Assembly: GCA_947174415.1 (NCBI GenBank)
Contig: CAMWIW010000013.1
Span: forward strand, 1 to 50,631
Source of the DNA: an uncultured Clostridia bacterium
GTDB taxonomy: Bacteria; Bacillota; Clostridia; Christensenellales; Borkfalkiaceae
Direction: 5' to 3'
Length of the DNA: 50,631 nucleotides
Of this stretch, positions 26,642 through 35,734 are shown piece after piece; position 1 is the first letter of the stretch, and the number at the start of each line of letters is the position of its first letter. The translations under genes and the position numbers were made by a program. The notes beneath the pieces are model-generated. The model was not told the origin of the DNA. It saw only the letters and a program-made list of their open reading frames with translations, and made no database searches.

Positions 26642-27382
26642 ATGAAGAAGATTTTAAGTTTAGTGCTGTGCAAAAATACGGGAAACGGGTTGACCGTGCC
26701 CGACGACGGGGCGGAGCTTTTATATCTTGACGAAAAGGCTGCCGAAAACAACCCCAAGGCTCTGTACGAGCTTATAAAACAGACAAAAGGCAGATACGTA
26801 GTAATTACCGATACCGACTGTACGGTTAACGAGGCTGACCTCAATAGTTTTCTGAAAACCGCCGAAGAGTCCACTGCGGATATTATTTCTTTCAACGGAG
26901 GCTATGCTTTGAAAGCGGCGACGCTTAAAGGCGTACCGTCAAAGCTTTACACCGACAGATACGGCGCTGAAATTTACACCGCGTTCGACGCAAAGGATAT
27001 AGTTTCCGTAAGCCTGCGCCCCTTCGTCTTTACCACGCAAAGGGCGCAATATTCTACGGAGGACGAGACGAAGCTTAAAGAAACGCTCGAAGAATTTAAA
27101 AAGAGCAAGGCGAAACTGCCCAAAGCCGTATATTCGTTTATATTCGAAATTCTTTGCGCAAGACTTATAACTTTTTATATAACCGCTATTATTGCAATAC
27201 GGGACAGAGTTTTGGACGCCGAAACGCTTAAAGAGTTCGATTTGAAGCTTAAAGACAACATCGTTCTGTACCTTGCGCTTGAAAAGAGATTTCCCGCAGC
27301 AAACCTGAAAAAACTTAGAGAGAAAGATTTTAAAATCGGGTTAATTCAATACAACAAATTCAAAAAAATTGTCCGCAAATAA
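26642..27382 (+). CDS. protein with a GT-A-like N-terminus, unknown function
   Basis: The product has 246 residues from the ATG at 26642; the frame is open 13 codons further, but that part lies in the promoter. It begins MKKILSLVLCKN. KQTKGRYVVITDTDCTVNEADL (about 50-71) resembles the Asp-x-Asp segment of family 2 glycosyltransferases. No other motif of that family is clear, and the C-terminal half is helical and basic. It may be a degenerate or divergent nucleotide-sugar binder. A strong terminator follows. Confidence 0.7.
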   Translation: MKKILSLVLCKNTGNGLTVPDDGAELLYLDEKAAENNPKALYELIKQTKGRYVVITDTDCTVNEADLNSFLKTAEESTADIISFNGGYALKAATLKGVPSKLYTDRYGAEIYTAFDAKDIVSVSLRPFVFTTQRAQYSTEDETKLKETLEEFKKSKAKLPKAVYSFIFEILCARLITFYITAIIAIRDRVLDAETLKEFDLKLKDNIVLYLALEKRFPAANLKKLREKDFKIGLIQYNKFKKIVRK

Positions 27383-27386
27383 AATA

Positions 27387-27420
27387 AGCCCGCGCGCCGA
27401 ACGGCGCGCGGGCTATTTAA
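27387..27420. terminator. bidirectional terminator
   Basis: The 12-bp stem AGCCCGCGCGCC pairs around GAAC; T-rich DNA follows. It serves converging genes. Confidence 0.85.
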
Positions 27421-27423
27421 TTT

Positions 27424-28311
27424 TTACGAATGGGTTTCACAATAGTATTTCACGTACGCCTCGGCGTTTAAGCTCAATACTATCGAAGTCAATTCTAAAA
27501 GCACAAGTCCTATTATTATGCCTGCTATTGCGTTTATACCGTATGAAATAATTGCCGTAACAGCCGCCCAGATTAAAAATATAATCAGGTTGGAAAGAAC
27601 GAGCAAGAGCACGTTTTTAAGCGTGAAAACCTCTCTGAACTTTATTTTTCCGTAGCCGTGGATTAAATACGCTTCCGCAATGGCAACACCGCCAACCGTC
27701 AAAACGGCAACGATAAAAGTAAATATAATCGAGAACTTCCATACCGTAGCAAGCCAAACGGACAAAACCGTAAGTGCGGTTACGATTAAAAATTCGATTA
27801 TCGCGGCGAGGAACGACTTCCAAAACGCGCGGGCGGCAATTTGCTTTCTTATCTGTAATCTTAATAGGAAATAACCCGTTATCACGCCAAGAAACGCAAA
27901 GATTAAGAGCGAAGAAAAACCGCGTTGCACGCTCACCGAAGCTGCGTCTACCGTCAGGCTTATTTGCGCCGTGTACTCCGAAAGCGTCTGTTCGCCGCCG
28001 AAAAGTTCGACCAAACCGCTTTGAAGGGTGCTTTCAATCCACTCGGGCGAAATAATCTTTAAAACCGCTTGCGCGGGATTGCTCCAATCAAGCGCGAGTA
28101 CTGTTTCCACGACTTGGTTTACGAGAGCCCGAGGTTCTACGGAAACCTCGTCAAAAAGATTTTTGGTTTCGTCTATAAGTGTGTGCAGAGCCGCACCCGC
28201 TACGGGAATGAAAATCGAAAGTCCGATTATAAGCCCCAAAAAGAGAGTGCCGAACGGAATTAAAATATACTTTAAGCAGACGAAATAATTTTTAAGGCTG
28301 CGTTTTATCAT
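27424..28311 (-). CDS. multi-pass membrane protein, unknown function
   Basis: This 295-residue protein has a basic N-terminus (MIKRSLKNYF), a first helix (about 15-40), a 100-residue amphipathic extracytoplasmic part, then about five further helices (about 132-290). No transporter or enzyme motif is recognised. It lies 13 nt downstream of serS on the same strand and may be read from the same transcript. Confidence 0.8.
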   Translation of the reverse strand: MIKRSLKNYFVCLKYILIPFGTLFLGLIIGLSIFIPVAGAALHTLIDETKNLFDEVSVEPRALVNQVVETVLALDWSNPAQAVLKIISPEWIESTLQSGLVELFGGEQTLSEYTAQISLTVDAASVSVQRGFSSLLIFAFLGVITGYFLLRLQIRKQIAARAFWKSFLAAIIEFLIVTALTVLSVWLATVWKFSIIFTFIVAVLTVGGVAIAEAYLIHGYGKIKFREVFTLKNVLLLVLSNLIIFLIWAAVTAIISYGINAIAGIIIGLVLLELTSIVLSLNAEAYVKYYCETHS

Positions 28312-28324
28312 AAGCGTTAAAACG

Positions 28325-29614
28325 TTATTTTTTGGGAACTAATTTCTCTTTGCCGCCCATATAAGGACGCAAAACGGGCGGGATATACACGCTGCCGTCG
28401 GGTTGCAAATGATTTTCAAGGAATGCAATCAACATTCTCGGAGGCGCAACGACGGTATTGTTCAAGGTATGGACGAACTCGTTTTTGCCATTTGCCGCTT
28501 TGTAGCGGATACCGAGCCGCCTTGCCTGTGCGTCGGTGAGGTTCGAGCAGCTTCCCACTTCAAAGTATTTTTTCTGACGGGGACTCCACGCCTCTATATC
28601 GCAGCTCTTGTACTTTAAATCGGCAAGGTCGCCCGAACAGCATATAAGTTGACGGACGGGTATTTCCATCGAAACGAATAGTTCAACCGTGTAGTTCCAA
28701 AGTTTTTCGTACCAGCTGTCGCTTTCTTCGGGCTTGCAAAGTACAATCATTTCCTGCTTTTCAAACTGATGTATGCGGTAGATGCCCCTTTCCTCCAAGC
28801 CGTGCGCGCCCTTTTCCTTTCTGAAACAGGGCGAGTATGAAGTTAAGGTTTGGGGAAGCGAGCTTTCGGGCAGAATTGCGCCCATAAATCTGCCAATCAT
28901 CGAGTGTTCGGAAGTGCCGATTAAATACAAATCCTCGCCCTCTATCTTGTACATCATACCGTCCATTTCTTCGAAGGACATAACGCCCGAAACGACGTCG
29001 CTTCTTATCATATACGGGGGTATGCAATAGGTAAAGCCTTTATCTATCATAAAGTCGCGGGCGTAAGACAATACCGCGGAATGAAGACGGGCAATATCGC
29101 CTGTTAAATAATAAAAACCGTTACCGCTTGTTCTTCTTGCGCTGTCTAAATCTATGCCGTTTAAGCTTTCGAGAATGTCGAGATGATAGGGAACGTCAAA
29201 GGGCTTTTCCTCGTGCTTTAAGAAAACCTTGCCTTCCACGTTCCGGCTGTCGTCCTTGCCCAAAGGCACGTCCGCCGCAATTATATTGGGAATAGCCATC
29301 ATATTCTTTTTAAGCTTATCGTCGATTTCGGCTGTTTCGGCTTCGATTGCGGCAATACGGTCGTTATTCGCTTTGGAAGTTGCCTTTGCCTCTTCCGCCT
29401 CCGCCTTTTTGCCCTCGCGCATAAGCAAGCCTATTTGCTTTGCGAACGCGTTTCTTTGGGCGCGGAGGTTATCGCCCTCCTGTTGAAGCTCACGCTTTTT
29501 CTTGTCCAAAACTATAACTTCGTCAACGAGGGGAAGCTTTTTGTCTTGAAATTTCTTTTTTATATTCTCTTTTACAAGTTCGGGATTTTCACGGATAAGA
29601 TTTATGTCAATCAT
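28325..29614 (-). CDS. serS: seryl-tRNA synthetase
   Basis: It charges tRNA-Ser. The product has 429 residues from the ATG at 29614 (AAGGA upstream); the 20 extra upstream codons are not needed. MIDINLIRENPELVKENI starts the long antiparallel coiled-coil arm (about 28-105). Class II motif 2 is FRKEKGAHGLEERGIYRIHQ, and motif 3 lies near RMLIAFLENH. No T-box was seen in the short leader. Confidence 0.98.
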   Translation of the reverse strand: MIDINLIRENPELVKENIKKKFQDKKLPLVDEVIVLDKKKRELQQEGDNLRAQRNAFAKQIGLLMREGKKAEAEEAKATSKANNDRIAAIEAETAEIDDKLKKNMMAIPNIIAADVPLGKDDSRNVEGKVFLKHEEKPFDVPYHLDILESLNGIDLDSARRTSGNGFYYLTGDIARLHSAVLSYARDFMIDKGFTYCIPPYMIRSDVVSGVMSFEEMDGMMYKIEGEDLYLIGTSEHSMIGRFMGAILPESSLPQTLTSYSPCFRKEKGAHGLEERGIYRIHQFEKQEMIVLCKPEESDSWYEKLWNYTVELFVSMEIPVRQLICCSGDLADLKYKSCDIEAWSPRQKKYFEVGSCSNLTDAQARRLGIRYKAANGKNEFVHTLNNTVVAPPRMLIAFLENHLQPDGSVYIPPVLRPYMGGKEKLVPKK

Positions 29615-29645
29615 TTTTACTGTCCTTAAAAACAAGATTAACGAT

Positions 29646-29674
29646 ATTATACTTAAAATAAACCGCAAATGCAA
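29646..29674 (-). promoter_or_regulatory. serS promoter
   Basis: TTGCAT (29669-29674), 17-bp spacer, TATAAT (29646-29651). The leader is about 25 nt with a normal Shine-Dalgarno site, in contrast to the divergent gene. Confidence 0.65.
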
Positions 29675-29693
29675 ATAAATAGCTTTGAATTTC

Positions 29694-29722
29694 TTGAAAA
29701 TCGGTTACATTTATGATAAAAT
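29694..29722 (+). promoter_or_regulatory. leaderless-type promoter of the P-type ATPase
   Basis: TTGAAA (29694-29699), 17-bp spacer, TAAAAT (29717-29722), 8 bp to the ATG. No Shine-Dalgarno site is present. Confidence 0.65.
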
Positions 29723-29730
29723 AAAAGTGT

Positions 29731-32475
29731 ATGAGTAAAATTATTTTTAAAGCGGGCGGCAAGGAAAAAGAAAAATCCGAAGAAAAGCCCGAAGCAGTCG
29801 AACAGTTCGCGGAAGCAACGGAAGAACTTACGACCGTCGCAAGCACGGACGAGGCAGTGCAAATAGCCTTATTCCCCGGCGACGAGCAACCCCTCCGCGT
29901 TGACGCGGCGGAAAAAGCTCCGACGGAAGAAACTTTCGACAAGCAGAAAATTATCAAATACTTTAAGTCGCACCCAAAAAAGGCGGTTTCGACAAAGGTT
30001 GACAGGTTTTCGCCCAAGCTCAACAAGGGACTTACCGCCGAACAGGTTGAAACGCGGTTCAAGCAGTTTTTGTTCAACGATACGAATAAAAAGTACTCCC
30101 GTTCCTATGCGAGCATTTTCGTCGGCAACATCTGCACCTTCTTCAACCTTTTGTGCCTTTTTGCTGCGATTGCGTTGCTTATTGCAAACACGCAGGGGCT
30201 TTCCAACTATCTCGTTATAGTTATAACCACGGCGAACGTTGCGATAGGTATCATTCAGGAAATTCGCTCTAAGCTTTCAATAGATAAACTTTCGATTTTG
30301 GCGAAAAACACCGTCAAAGTTATACGCGACGGCGAAACTATCGAAATACCCGTACAGGAAATAGTTTTGGACGACGTTATCGTTCTCGATTTGGGCAGCC
30401 AAGTGCCCGCCGACTGTATTCTTGCAGAAGGCTCTGTCGAAGTTAACGAAAGTCTTTTAACGGGTGAGTCCATTGCGATAAAGAAACAAATAGGCGATAT
30501 TCTCTACGCGGGCAGCTACATTGCAAGCGGAAACGGAAAGTTCAGGGTCGAGAAAGTCGGCAAGGAAACTTATCTTGAAAAGCTGACCTCCAAAGCAAAG
30601 AAATACAAACGTCCCAATTCAGAGCTTATGAACTCTACGAAGCTCATAATAAAGTGCGTTTCTTTGCTCATTATACCCATTGCGATAGGAACTTTCCTTA
30701 CCACTTACGGCTTTATTAAAAACGTTGACCCCGAAGAATATATTACTCAGGACACCATTTACGAAAAGATTGTTGAAACCGGCGGGGGCATAAACGTAAA
30801 CGTTAACTACGCCATTCAACGAACCTGCACCGTCGTTATCGGTATGATACCCTCGGGAATGTTGCTGTTGACGAGTATCGCGCTTGCCGTGGGAATTATG
30901 CGGCTTACCAAGTCAAATACCCTCGTTCAGGATATGTACTCTTTGGAAATGCTTGCGCGTGTAAACGTCCTTTGTCTCGACAAGACGGGAACGATTACCG
31001 ACGGCAGAATGAGAGTTAACGATACGATAATTTTAAACACGGTAAAAGATTATTCGCTTAACGATATTATGGGAAGCTTGTTAAGGGAGCTTGACGGCAA
31101 CAACCAGACCTCGATTGCGCTGAACAATCACTTCGGATATAACGACAAGTTTGCGGCAACGGCGAAGATACCCTTTTCTTCGAAGAGAAAGCTTTCCGCC
31201 GTTACGTTTGACGAAGCGGGAACTTTTGCAATGGGTGCGCCCGAGTTCGTGCTTAAACCCTACCCCGCGAAGGTTGAAAAAATCGTAAAGCAATATGCGC
31301 AAATGGGCTTGCGCGTTATCGTACTTGCCCACTCCCCTTCCCCTATCGTCGGCGACAAGCTGCCCTCGATTATGAAGCCGATTGCGATAATATCCATTGC
31401 GGACAACGTGCGCGAGGACGCTATCGATACAATTAAGTGGTTCAAGGAAAACGACGTTAACGTAAAGGTTATTTCGGGCGACAACCCCGTAACCGTTTCC
31501 GAAGTTGCAAAGCGCGCAGGAATTGCCAACGCCGAAAAGTTCATATCCCTTGACGGTCTGAACGATACGGAAGTCGAAAACGTAGCAAATAAATACACGG
31601 TTTTCGGAAGAGTTTCACCCGAGCAAAAGGCGATATTAGTCCGTGCGATTAAGTCGCAGGGCAACACGGTTGCAATGACGGGCGACGGCGTAAACGATAT
31701 ACTTGCGCTGAAAGAAGCCGACTGCGCTATTTCGGTTGCTTCGGGCAGCGAGGCGGCACGAAACGTTTCGCACCTCGTCTTAATGGACAACAACTTCAAC
31801 TCGATGCCGAAGATAGTTGCCGAGGGCAGAAGGGTTATAAACAACATTAAGAATTCTTCGTCCCTGTATTTAATGAAGACGCTGTTTACCGCTTTCCTTG
31901 CGTTCCTTTGTATATGCATGGGCGAGCCGTACTTGTTTATGCCGCAGAATATGCTGCTTTTGGAAACCGCGATTATAGGCGCGCCGTCGTTCTTCTTATC
32001 GCTCCAACCCAACAAGGACAGAGTTCAAGGCAAGTTTATTACACACGTTATGAACGGAGCTGTAACGGGTGCGCTGCTAATGATACTATGCACTATGGCA
32101 ATGTATCTTACCAACGTCTTTGACCCCGAAGAGTTTAACTCCCACTTCCGTGCAATGTGTATGATTGCAATGACTTTCTCGGGCTTTGTAATGGTGTTCA
32201 GAACCTGTCAGCCGTTCAACGTGTACCGTTCGGTGCTGTGTTTGGCGGTGTTCGGAATACTGATAGGAGCGTACTCGATTACGCCGCTTACAAACGCGTT
32301 GCTATACACGGGTTGGGATAAGTTAGAATGGGATTATGCAAAAGTACTTATAATAGTCGTGGTAATCGAAGCCGCCTTCCCTATTTCGGGTTGGCTGAAA
32401 GAGCTATCGCATATGATATTCCCGTCAACAAGCAAAAAGAAAGAACCAAAAGAAAAAAATAAAAATAAAGCGTAA
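29731..32475 (+). CDS. P-type cation-transporting ATPase (CtpE/Exp7-like)
   Basis: This 914-residue membrane pump has an extra acidic N-terminal tail of about 95 residues. The actuator motif is LLTGES (near 248). The phosphorylation motif is LCLDKTGTITDG (about 410-421). The hinge is MTGDGVNDILALKEAD (about 649-664). The ion-site helix before the DKTGT reads MIPSGMLLLTSIALAVG, with Ser-Gly in place of the Glu-Gly of calcium pumps, as I recall for the CtpE/Exp7 branch. The transported ion is probably Ca2+ but cannot be settled here. Confidence 0.93.
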   Translation: MSKIIFKAGGKEKEKSEEKPEAVEQFAEATEELTTVASTDEAVQIALFPGDEQPLRVDAAEKAPTEETFDKQKIIKYFKSHPKKAVSTKVDRFSPKLNKGLTAEQVETRFKQFLFNDTNKKYSRSYASIFVGNICTFFNLLCLFAAIALLIANTQGLSNYLVIVITTANVAIGIIQEIRSKLSIDKLSILAKNTVKVIRDGETIEIPVQEIVLDDVIVLDLGSQVPADCILAEGSVEVNESLLTGESIAIKKQIGDILYAGSYIASGNGKFRVEKVGKETYLEKLTSKAKKYKRPNSELMNSTKLIIKCVSLLIIPIAIGTFLTTYGFIKNVDPEEYITQDTIYEKIVETGGGINVNVNYAIQRTCTVVIGMIPSGMLLLTSIALAVGIMRLTKSNTLVQDMYSLEMLARVNVLCLDKTGTITDGRMRVNDTIILNTVKDYSLNDIMGSLLRELDGNNQTSIALNNHFGYNDKFAATAKIPFSSKRKLSAVTFDEAGTFAMGAPEFVLKPYPAKVEKIVKQYAQMGLRVIVLAHSPSPIVGDKLPSIMKPIAIISIADNVREDAIDTIKWFKENDVNVKVISGDNPVTVSEVAKRAGIANAEKFISLDGLNDTEVENVANKYTVFGRVSPEQKAILVRAIKSQGNTVAMTGDGVNDILALKEADCAISVASGSEAARNVSHLVLMDNNFNSMPKIVAEGRRVINNIKNSSSLYLMKTLFTAFLAFLCICMGEPYLFMPQNMLLLETAIIGAPSFFLSLQPNKDRVQGKFITHVMNGAVTGALLMILCTMAMYLTNVFDPEEFNSHFRAMCMIAMTFSGFVMVFRTCQPFNVYRSVLCLAVFGILIGAYSITPLTNALLYTGWDKLEWDYAKVLIIVVVIEAAFPISGWLKELSHMIFPSTSKKKEPKEKNKNKA

Positions 32476-32480
32476 CATAA

Positions 32481-32517
32481 AAGCCCGCCCGCGCATTTGC
32501 GCGGGCGGGCTTAATTT
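32481..32517. terminator. bidirectional terminator (copy A of a repeated hairpin)
   Basis: The 14-bp GC stem AAGCCCGCCCGCGC pairs around ATTT. The core hairpin is identical to the one at 33115-33140. Confidence 0.88.
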
Positions 32518-32526
32518 TATTTAAAT

Positions 32527-32751
32527 TTAATAATTGGTTAAACCCAAAATATAATCAGACTTAACATCTAAAAGTTTACATAGTTTAGCTAATGTATCCA
32601 AAGCTGGGAATACATCAACACGCATATATTTAGATACGGTTTGCGCAGATACTCCTATTTGTTTTGCAATTTCTTTTTGCGGTATTCCACTATTAGCTAT
32701 CACTTCCCGTAGCCTTTTCTGAATTTCCTTTAATTCCATATTTGTCTCCAT
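32527..32751 (-). CDS. XRE-family transcriptional regulator
   Basis: The product has 74 residues from METNMELKE (ATG at 32751); six more codons are open upstream but overlap an operator. It is almost only an HTH: GIPQKEIAKQIGVSAQTVSK, followed by FPALDTLAKLCKLLDVKSDY. It is transcribed away from the small gene at 32833, with two matching palindromes between them, so it probably controls both genes. Confidence 0.9.
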   Translation of the reverse strand: METNMELKEIQKRLREVIANSGIPQKEIAKQIGVSAQTVSKYMRVDVFPALDTLAKLCKLLDVKSDYILGLTNY

Positions 32752-32761
32752 ATTTATAAAA

Positions 32762-32776
32762 TCGCACATTGTGCGA
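32762..32776. promoter_or_regulatory. operator 1 of the XRE regulator
   Basis: TCGCACATTGTGCGA is a near-perfect 15-bp palindrome just before the regulator's start. It shares the pattern TCGnAnATTGTnCGA with operator 2, whose centre is exactly 30 bp away. Confidence 0.7.
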
Positions 32777-32791
32777 CAAAAAACTTGACAA

Positions 32792-32806
32792 TCGTATATT
32801 GTACGA
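32792..32806. promoter_or_regulatory. operator 2 of the XRE regulator, within the divergent promoter
   Basis: TCGTATATTGTACGA lies between TTGACA (32785-32790) and the -10 region of the rightward promoter, so bound regulator would block it. It may overlap elements of both promoters. Confidence 0.7.
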
Positions 32807-32832
32807 TTAGTATAATACTAAGGAGGCGACTT

Positions 32833-33108
32833 ATGAATAAATCAAAGATTTTGGAATTAGCGTTTGACGGGGCTTGTTACAGGGAAGATATATACGCGTG
32901 TAAAACCGAGGAATATAAGAAAAACAATAAAAAATTTACGGAAATTTTAGAAAAGCTATGCAAGGATTTACCCGAAGAAGAAAAGAATAAAACTTTATGG
33001 GACTTAACCGTTGCAATGGGCGGCATAGAAAGCGCTGTTGAAGAAATGTTTTTCAAAGAGGGCTTTAAACTCGGTCTTATTATAGGCGCACAAAATTTTT
33101 TAGAATGA
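32833..33108 (+). CDS. small acidic helical protein, DUF6809-like
   Basis: The product has 91 residues from the ATG at 32833, which has AAGGAGG 7 nt upstream. The mostly helical sequence ends EMFFKEGFKLGLIIGAQNF, a C-terminal pattern I associate with small DUF6809-type proteins that often sit next to XRE regulators. The match is from memory and should be treated with caution. It is divergent from, and apparently controlled by, the XRE gene. Confidence 0.75.
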   Translation: MNKSKILELAFDGACYREDIYACKTEEYKKNNKKFTEILEKLCKDLPEEEKNKTLWDLTVAMGGIESAVEEMFFKEGFKLGLIIGAQNFLE

Positions 33109-33109
33109 C

Positions 33110-33142
33110 AAAAACCCGCCCGCGCATTTGCGCGGGCGGGCT
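33110..33142. terminator. bidirectional terminator (copy B of the repeated hairpin), end of gyrBA
   Basis: The stem CCCGCCCGCGC pairs around ATTT, identical to copy A. On the minus strand it is followed by TTTTTG, a proper terminator for gyrA. Confidence 0.88.
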
Positions 33143-33166
33143 TCGTTTGGTTTGAATGTGAAACGA

Positions 33167-35716
33167 TTATTCGTTGTCAGCGTCTGCGCCTTCGGCTAAG
33201 TCCTCGGAGGTTGCTTCTTCGGGTGCGACGGTTTCGGCTTCGTCGTCGCGTTCGGTTACGGCAACCGTTGCAACAAGTCCGTCTTTGAGGCGCATAAGCC
33301 TTACGCCGCGCGCGGCTCTTCCTATCGTGGAGATTGACGAGCAATGCATTCTTATTATCGTGCCGCCGTCCGAAATTATCATAATATCGTCGTCGTCGGT
33401 AACTTGTTTAAGGTTTATGAGGCTGCCCGTAACTTCGTTAAAAGTACCCGCCTTAATACCCTTACCTGCTCTGCCTTGCAAACGGTAGTCTTCCACTCTG
33501 CTGCGCTTGCCGTATCCGCCCGTAGTAACGGTGAGAATATCCTTGCTTTCGTCTATAACAAGCATATCAACAAGCGCGTCGTTTTCGCCTATCTTCATAG
33601 CCTTAACGCCTGCGGTATCTCTGCCCATCGAGCGTACGTTAGCCTCGTTAAAGCGGATACATTTGCCGCCCTTCGACGCAATCATAAGCTCGTCGTTGCC
33701 CGTAGTGAACTGAACAGATATGAGGCTGTCGCCCTCGTTAAGCTTAATTGCGATTTTGCCGTTCTTGTTTATGCGGGCAAATTCTTCGAGCTTGGTCTTT
33801 TTAATAAGTCCGTTTTTAGTCGCAAAGGCGATATAGCCTTCCGCTTCGTCTTTGACGGGGATAATCGTTGTAATCTTTTCGTCCTGTTCTATCTGAACGA
33901 GGTTTACAATCGCTCTGCCGCGCGCTGTACGCTGCGCTTCGGGGATTTCGTAAGTCTTTATGCGGTACACTCTTCCGCGGTCAGAGAACAGCAACAAATA
34001 GTCGTGAGAAGAGCATACGAACATTCTTTCGACAAAGTCCTCTTCTTTGGGACGGTGCGCCGTTATGCCCTTGCCGCCGCGGTTCTGTGCGTGGTACTCG
34101 GAAACGGGAAGGCGTTTTACGTAGCCCGTATGGGTCATAGATACGACTACCTGCTCGACGGGGATTAAATCTTCGTCCTCTATCTCGCCGCTGAAATCTA
34201 CCGCGATTTCGGTCTTTCTCTCGGAAGGGTATTTACGCTTGATTTCCAAAAGGTCGTTCTTGATTATTTCGAGAACGCGGCTTTCATTTGCAAGAATATC
34301 CTTGAAGTCGGCTATTGCAGCCTCTAAGCTTGCAAGCTCTTCGTTGAGCTTGTCTACTTCCAAATGGGAAATTCTGAAAAGCCTTAATTCGGCAACTGCG
34401 GTAGCCTGTCTTTCGTCAAGCTCGAAGTTAGCGGTGAGCTGCTGAACGCAGTCGGTCTTGTCCTTTGCGTTCTTACAAACTTCGACTACTTCGTTTATGC
34501 TTGCCTGCGCAATTACAAGTCCGCGCAAGATATGAGCGCGCTCTTCGGTCTTGTTTAAGTCGTACTTCGTACGGCGGACGATTACTTCTTTTTGGTGTTC
34601 TAAGTAATAGTAAAGACATTCTTTCAGGTTAAGAATTTTAGGCGTGCCGTCAACAAGGGCGAGCATAATAATTCCGTCGGAAACCTGTAAGTTGGTGTGT
34701 TTGTACAAAAGGTTCAGAACGACTTGCGCGTTTGCGTCCTTCTTTATTTCGATAACGATACGCATACCGTCGCGGTCGGATTCTTCGCGAATATCGGATA
34801 TACCCTCTATCTTTTTGTTTTTGACGAGGTCTGCGATGTTTTCAACGAGTTTCGCCTTATTGACCTGATAGGGAATTTCGGTAACGATAATTCGCGATTT
34901 TGTCTGGTTGCCGCTCTGGTACTCTTCAATCTCGCAGCGGGAGCGGATAATTATGTTGCCGCGGCCCGTTCTGTAAGCCTTTTTAATTCCGCTTCTGCCC
35001 ATAATCAGTGCGCCCGTAGGGAAGTCGGGTGCGGTGATGTATTGCATAAGCTCGTCGATTTCTATGTCGGGATTGTCTATTAACGCTATAACGCCGTCGA
35101 TACATTCGCCTAAGTTGTGGGGCGGAATGTTGGTTGCCATACCTACAGCGATACCGTCTGAGCCGTTTACGAGCATATTCGGGAAACGCGAGGGCAGAAC
35201 CGTCGGCTGCATACCCGTATCGTCGAAAGTCGGGTAGAAATCTACCGTTTCTTTATCCAAATCTCTGAGCATTTCAGAGGCAAGCTTAGACATTCTTGCC
35301 TCGGTGTACCTCATTGCCGCGGCGGGGTCGCCGTCAACCGAACCGAAGTTGCCGTGTCCGTCAACGAGGGGGAAGTTAATCGAGAAGTCCTGTGCAAGTC
35401 TGACGAGAGCGTCGTAAACCGAGCTGTCGCCGTGGGGGTGGTATTTACCTAAGCAATCACCGACGATACGGGCGCATTTTCTGAACGCCTTGTCGTAGGT
35501 CAAGCCGAGTTCGTGCATCGAATATAAAATTCTGCGGTGAACGGGCTTTAAGCCGTCTCTTACGTCGGGAATGGCGCGCGATACGTTGACTGCCATTGCG
35601 TAGGCAATGAAGGACTTTTTGAGTTCTTCGTCAACTTCTCTGTCGAGCATTTTAGTCATTTCGAGCGTTCGTTTAAATTCTTCGGTAAGCTCGGGACTTG
35701 TTTCTTTCTTAGCCAC
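33167..35716 (-). CDS. gyrA: DNA gyrase subunit A
   Basis: It breaks and rejoins DNA to add negative supercoils. The product has 849 residues. The catalytic Tyr lies in [14 protein letters not shown] (about 132-145). The quinolone region [17 protein letters not shown] carries the susceptible-type Ser and Asp. The beta-pinwheel C-terminal domain includes the GyrA box NRGGKG, which marks gyrase rather than topoisomerase IV. An acidic tail ends the protein. It follows gyrB by 18 nt. Confidence 0.98.
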   Translation of the reverse strand: MAKKETSPELTEEFKRTLEMTKMLDREVDEELKKSFIAYAMAVNVSRAIPDVRDGLKPVHRRILYSMHELGLTYDKAFRKCARIVGDCLGKYHPHGDSSVYDALVRLAQDFSINFPLVDGHGNFGSVDGDPAAAMRYTEARMSKLASEMLRDLDKETVDFYPTFDDTGMQPTVLPSRFPNMLVNGSDGIAVGMATNIPPHNLGECIDGVIALIDNPDIEIDELMQYITAPDFPTGALIMGRSGIKKAYRTGRGNIIIRSRCEIEEYQSGNQTKSRIIVTEIPYQVNKAKLVENIADLVKNKKIEGISDIREESDRDGMRIVIEIKKDANAQVVLNLLYKHTNLQVSDGIIMLALVDGTPKILNLKECLYYYLEHQKEVIVRRTKYDLNKTEERAHILRGLVIAQASINEVVEVCKNAKDKTDCVQQLTANFELDERQATAVAELRLFRISHLEVDKLNEELASLEAAIADFKDILANESRVLEIIKNDLLEIKRKYPSERKTEIAVDFSGEIEDEDLIPVEQVVVSMTHTGYVKRLPVSEYHAQNRGGKGITAHRPKEEDFVERMFVCSSHDYLLLFSDRGRVYRIKTYEIPEAQRTARGRAIVNLVQIEQDEKITTIIPVKDEAEGYIAFATKNGLIKKTKLEEFARINKNGKIAIKLNEGDSLISVQFTTGNDELMIASKGGKCIRFNEANVRSMGRDTAGVKAMKIGENDALVDMLVIDESKDILTVTTGGYGKRSRVEDYRLQGRAGKGIKAGTFNEVTGSLINLKQVTDDDDIMIISDGGTIIRMHCSSISTIGRAARGVRLMRLKDGLVATVAVTERDDEAETVAPEEATSEDLAEGADADNE

Positions 35717-35734
35717 TTCAAATATCCTCCCTTG

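Noticed and set aside
29615-29730. T-box leader upstream of serS
   Set aside because: The leader is only about 25 nt and has no specifier loop or T-box sequence.
27387-33142. GC-rich hairpins as a mobile repeat family
   Set aside because: They sit at gene ends with T tracts and act as terminators. Only the identical pair at 32481 and 33115 is worth a separate note.
33344-34168. 274-codon plus-strand ORF
   Set aside because: It is antisense to gyrA, a full-length conserved gene, and its product resembles no known family.
35390-35480. Quinolone-resistance change in GyrA
   Set aside because: The segment has Ser and Asp at the two key positions, the susceptible form.
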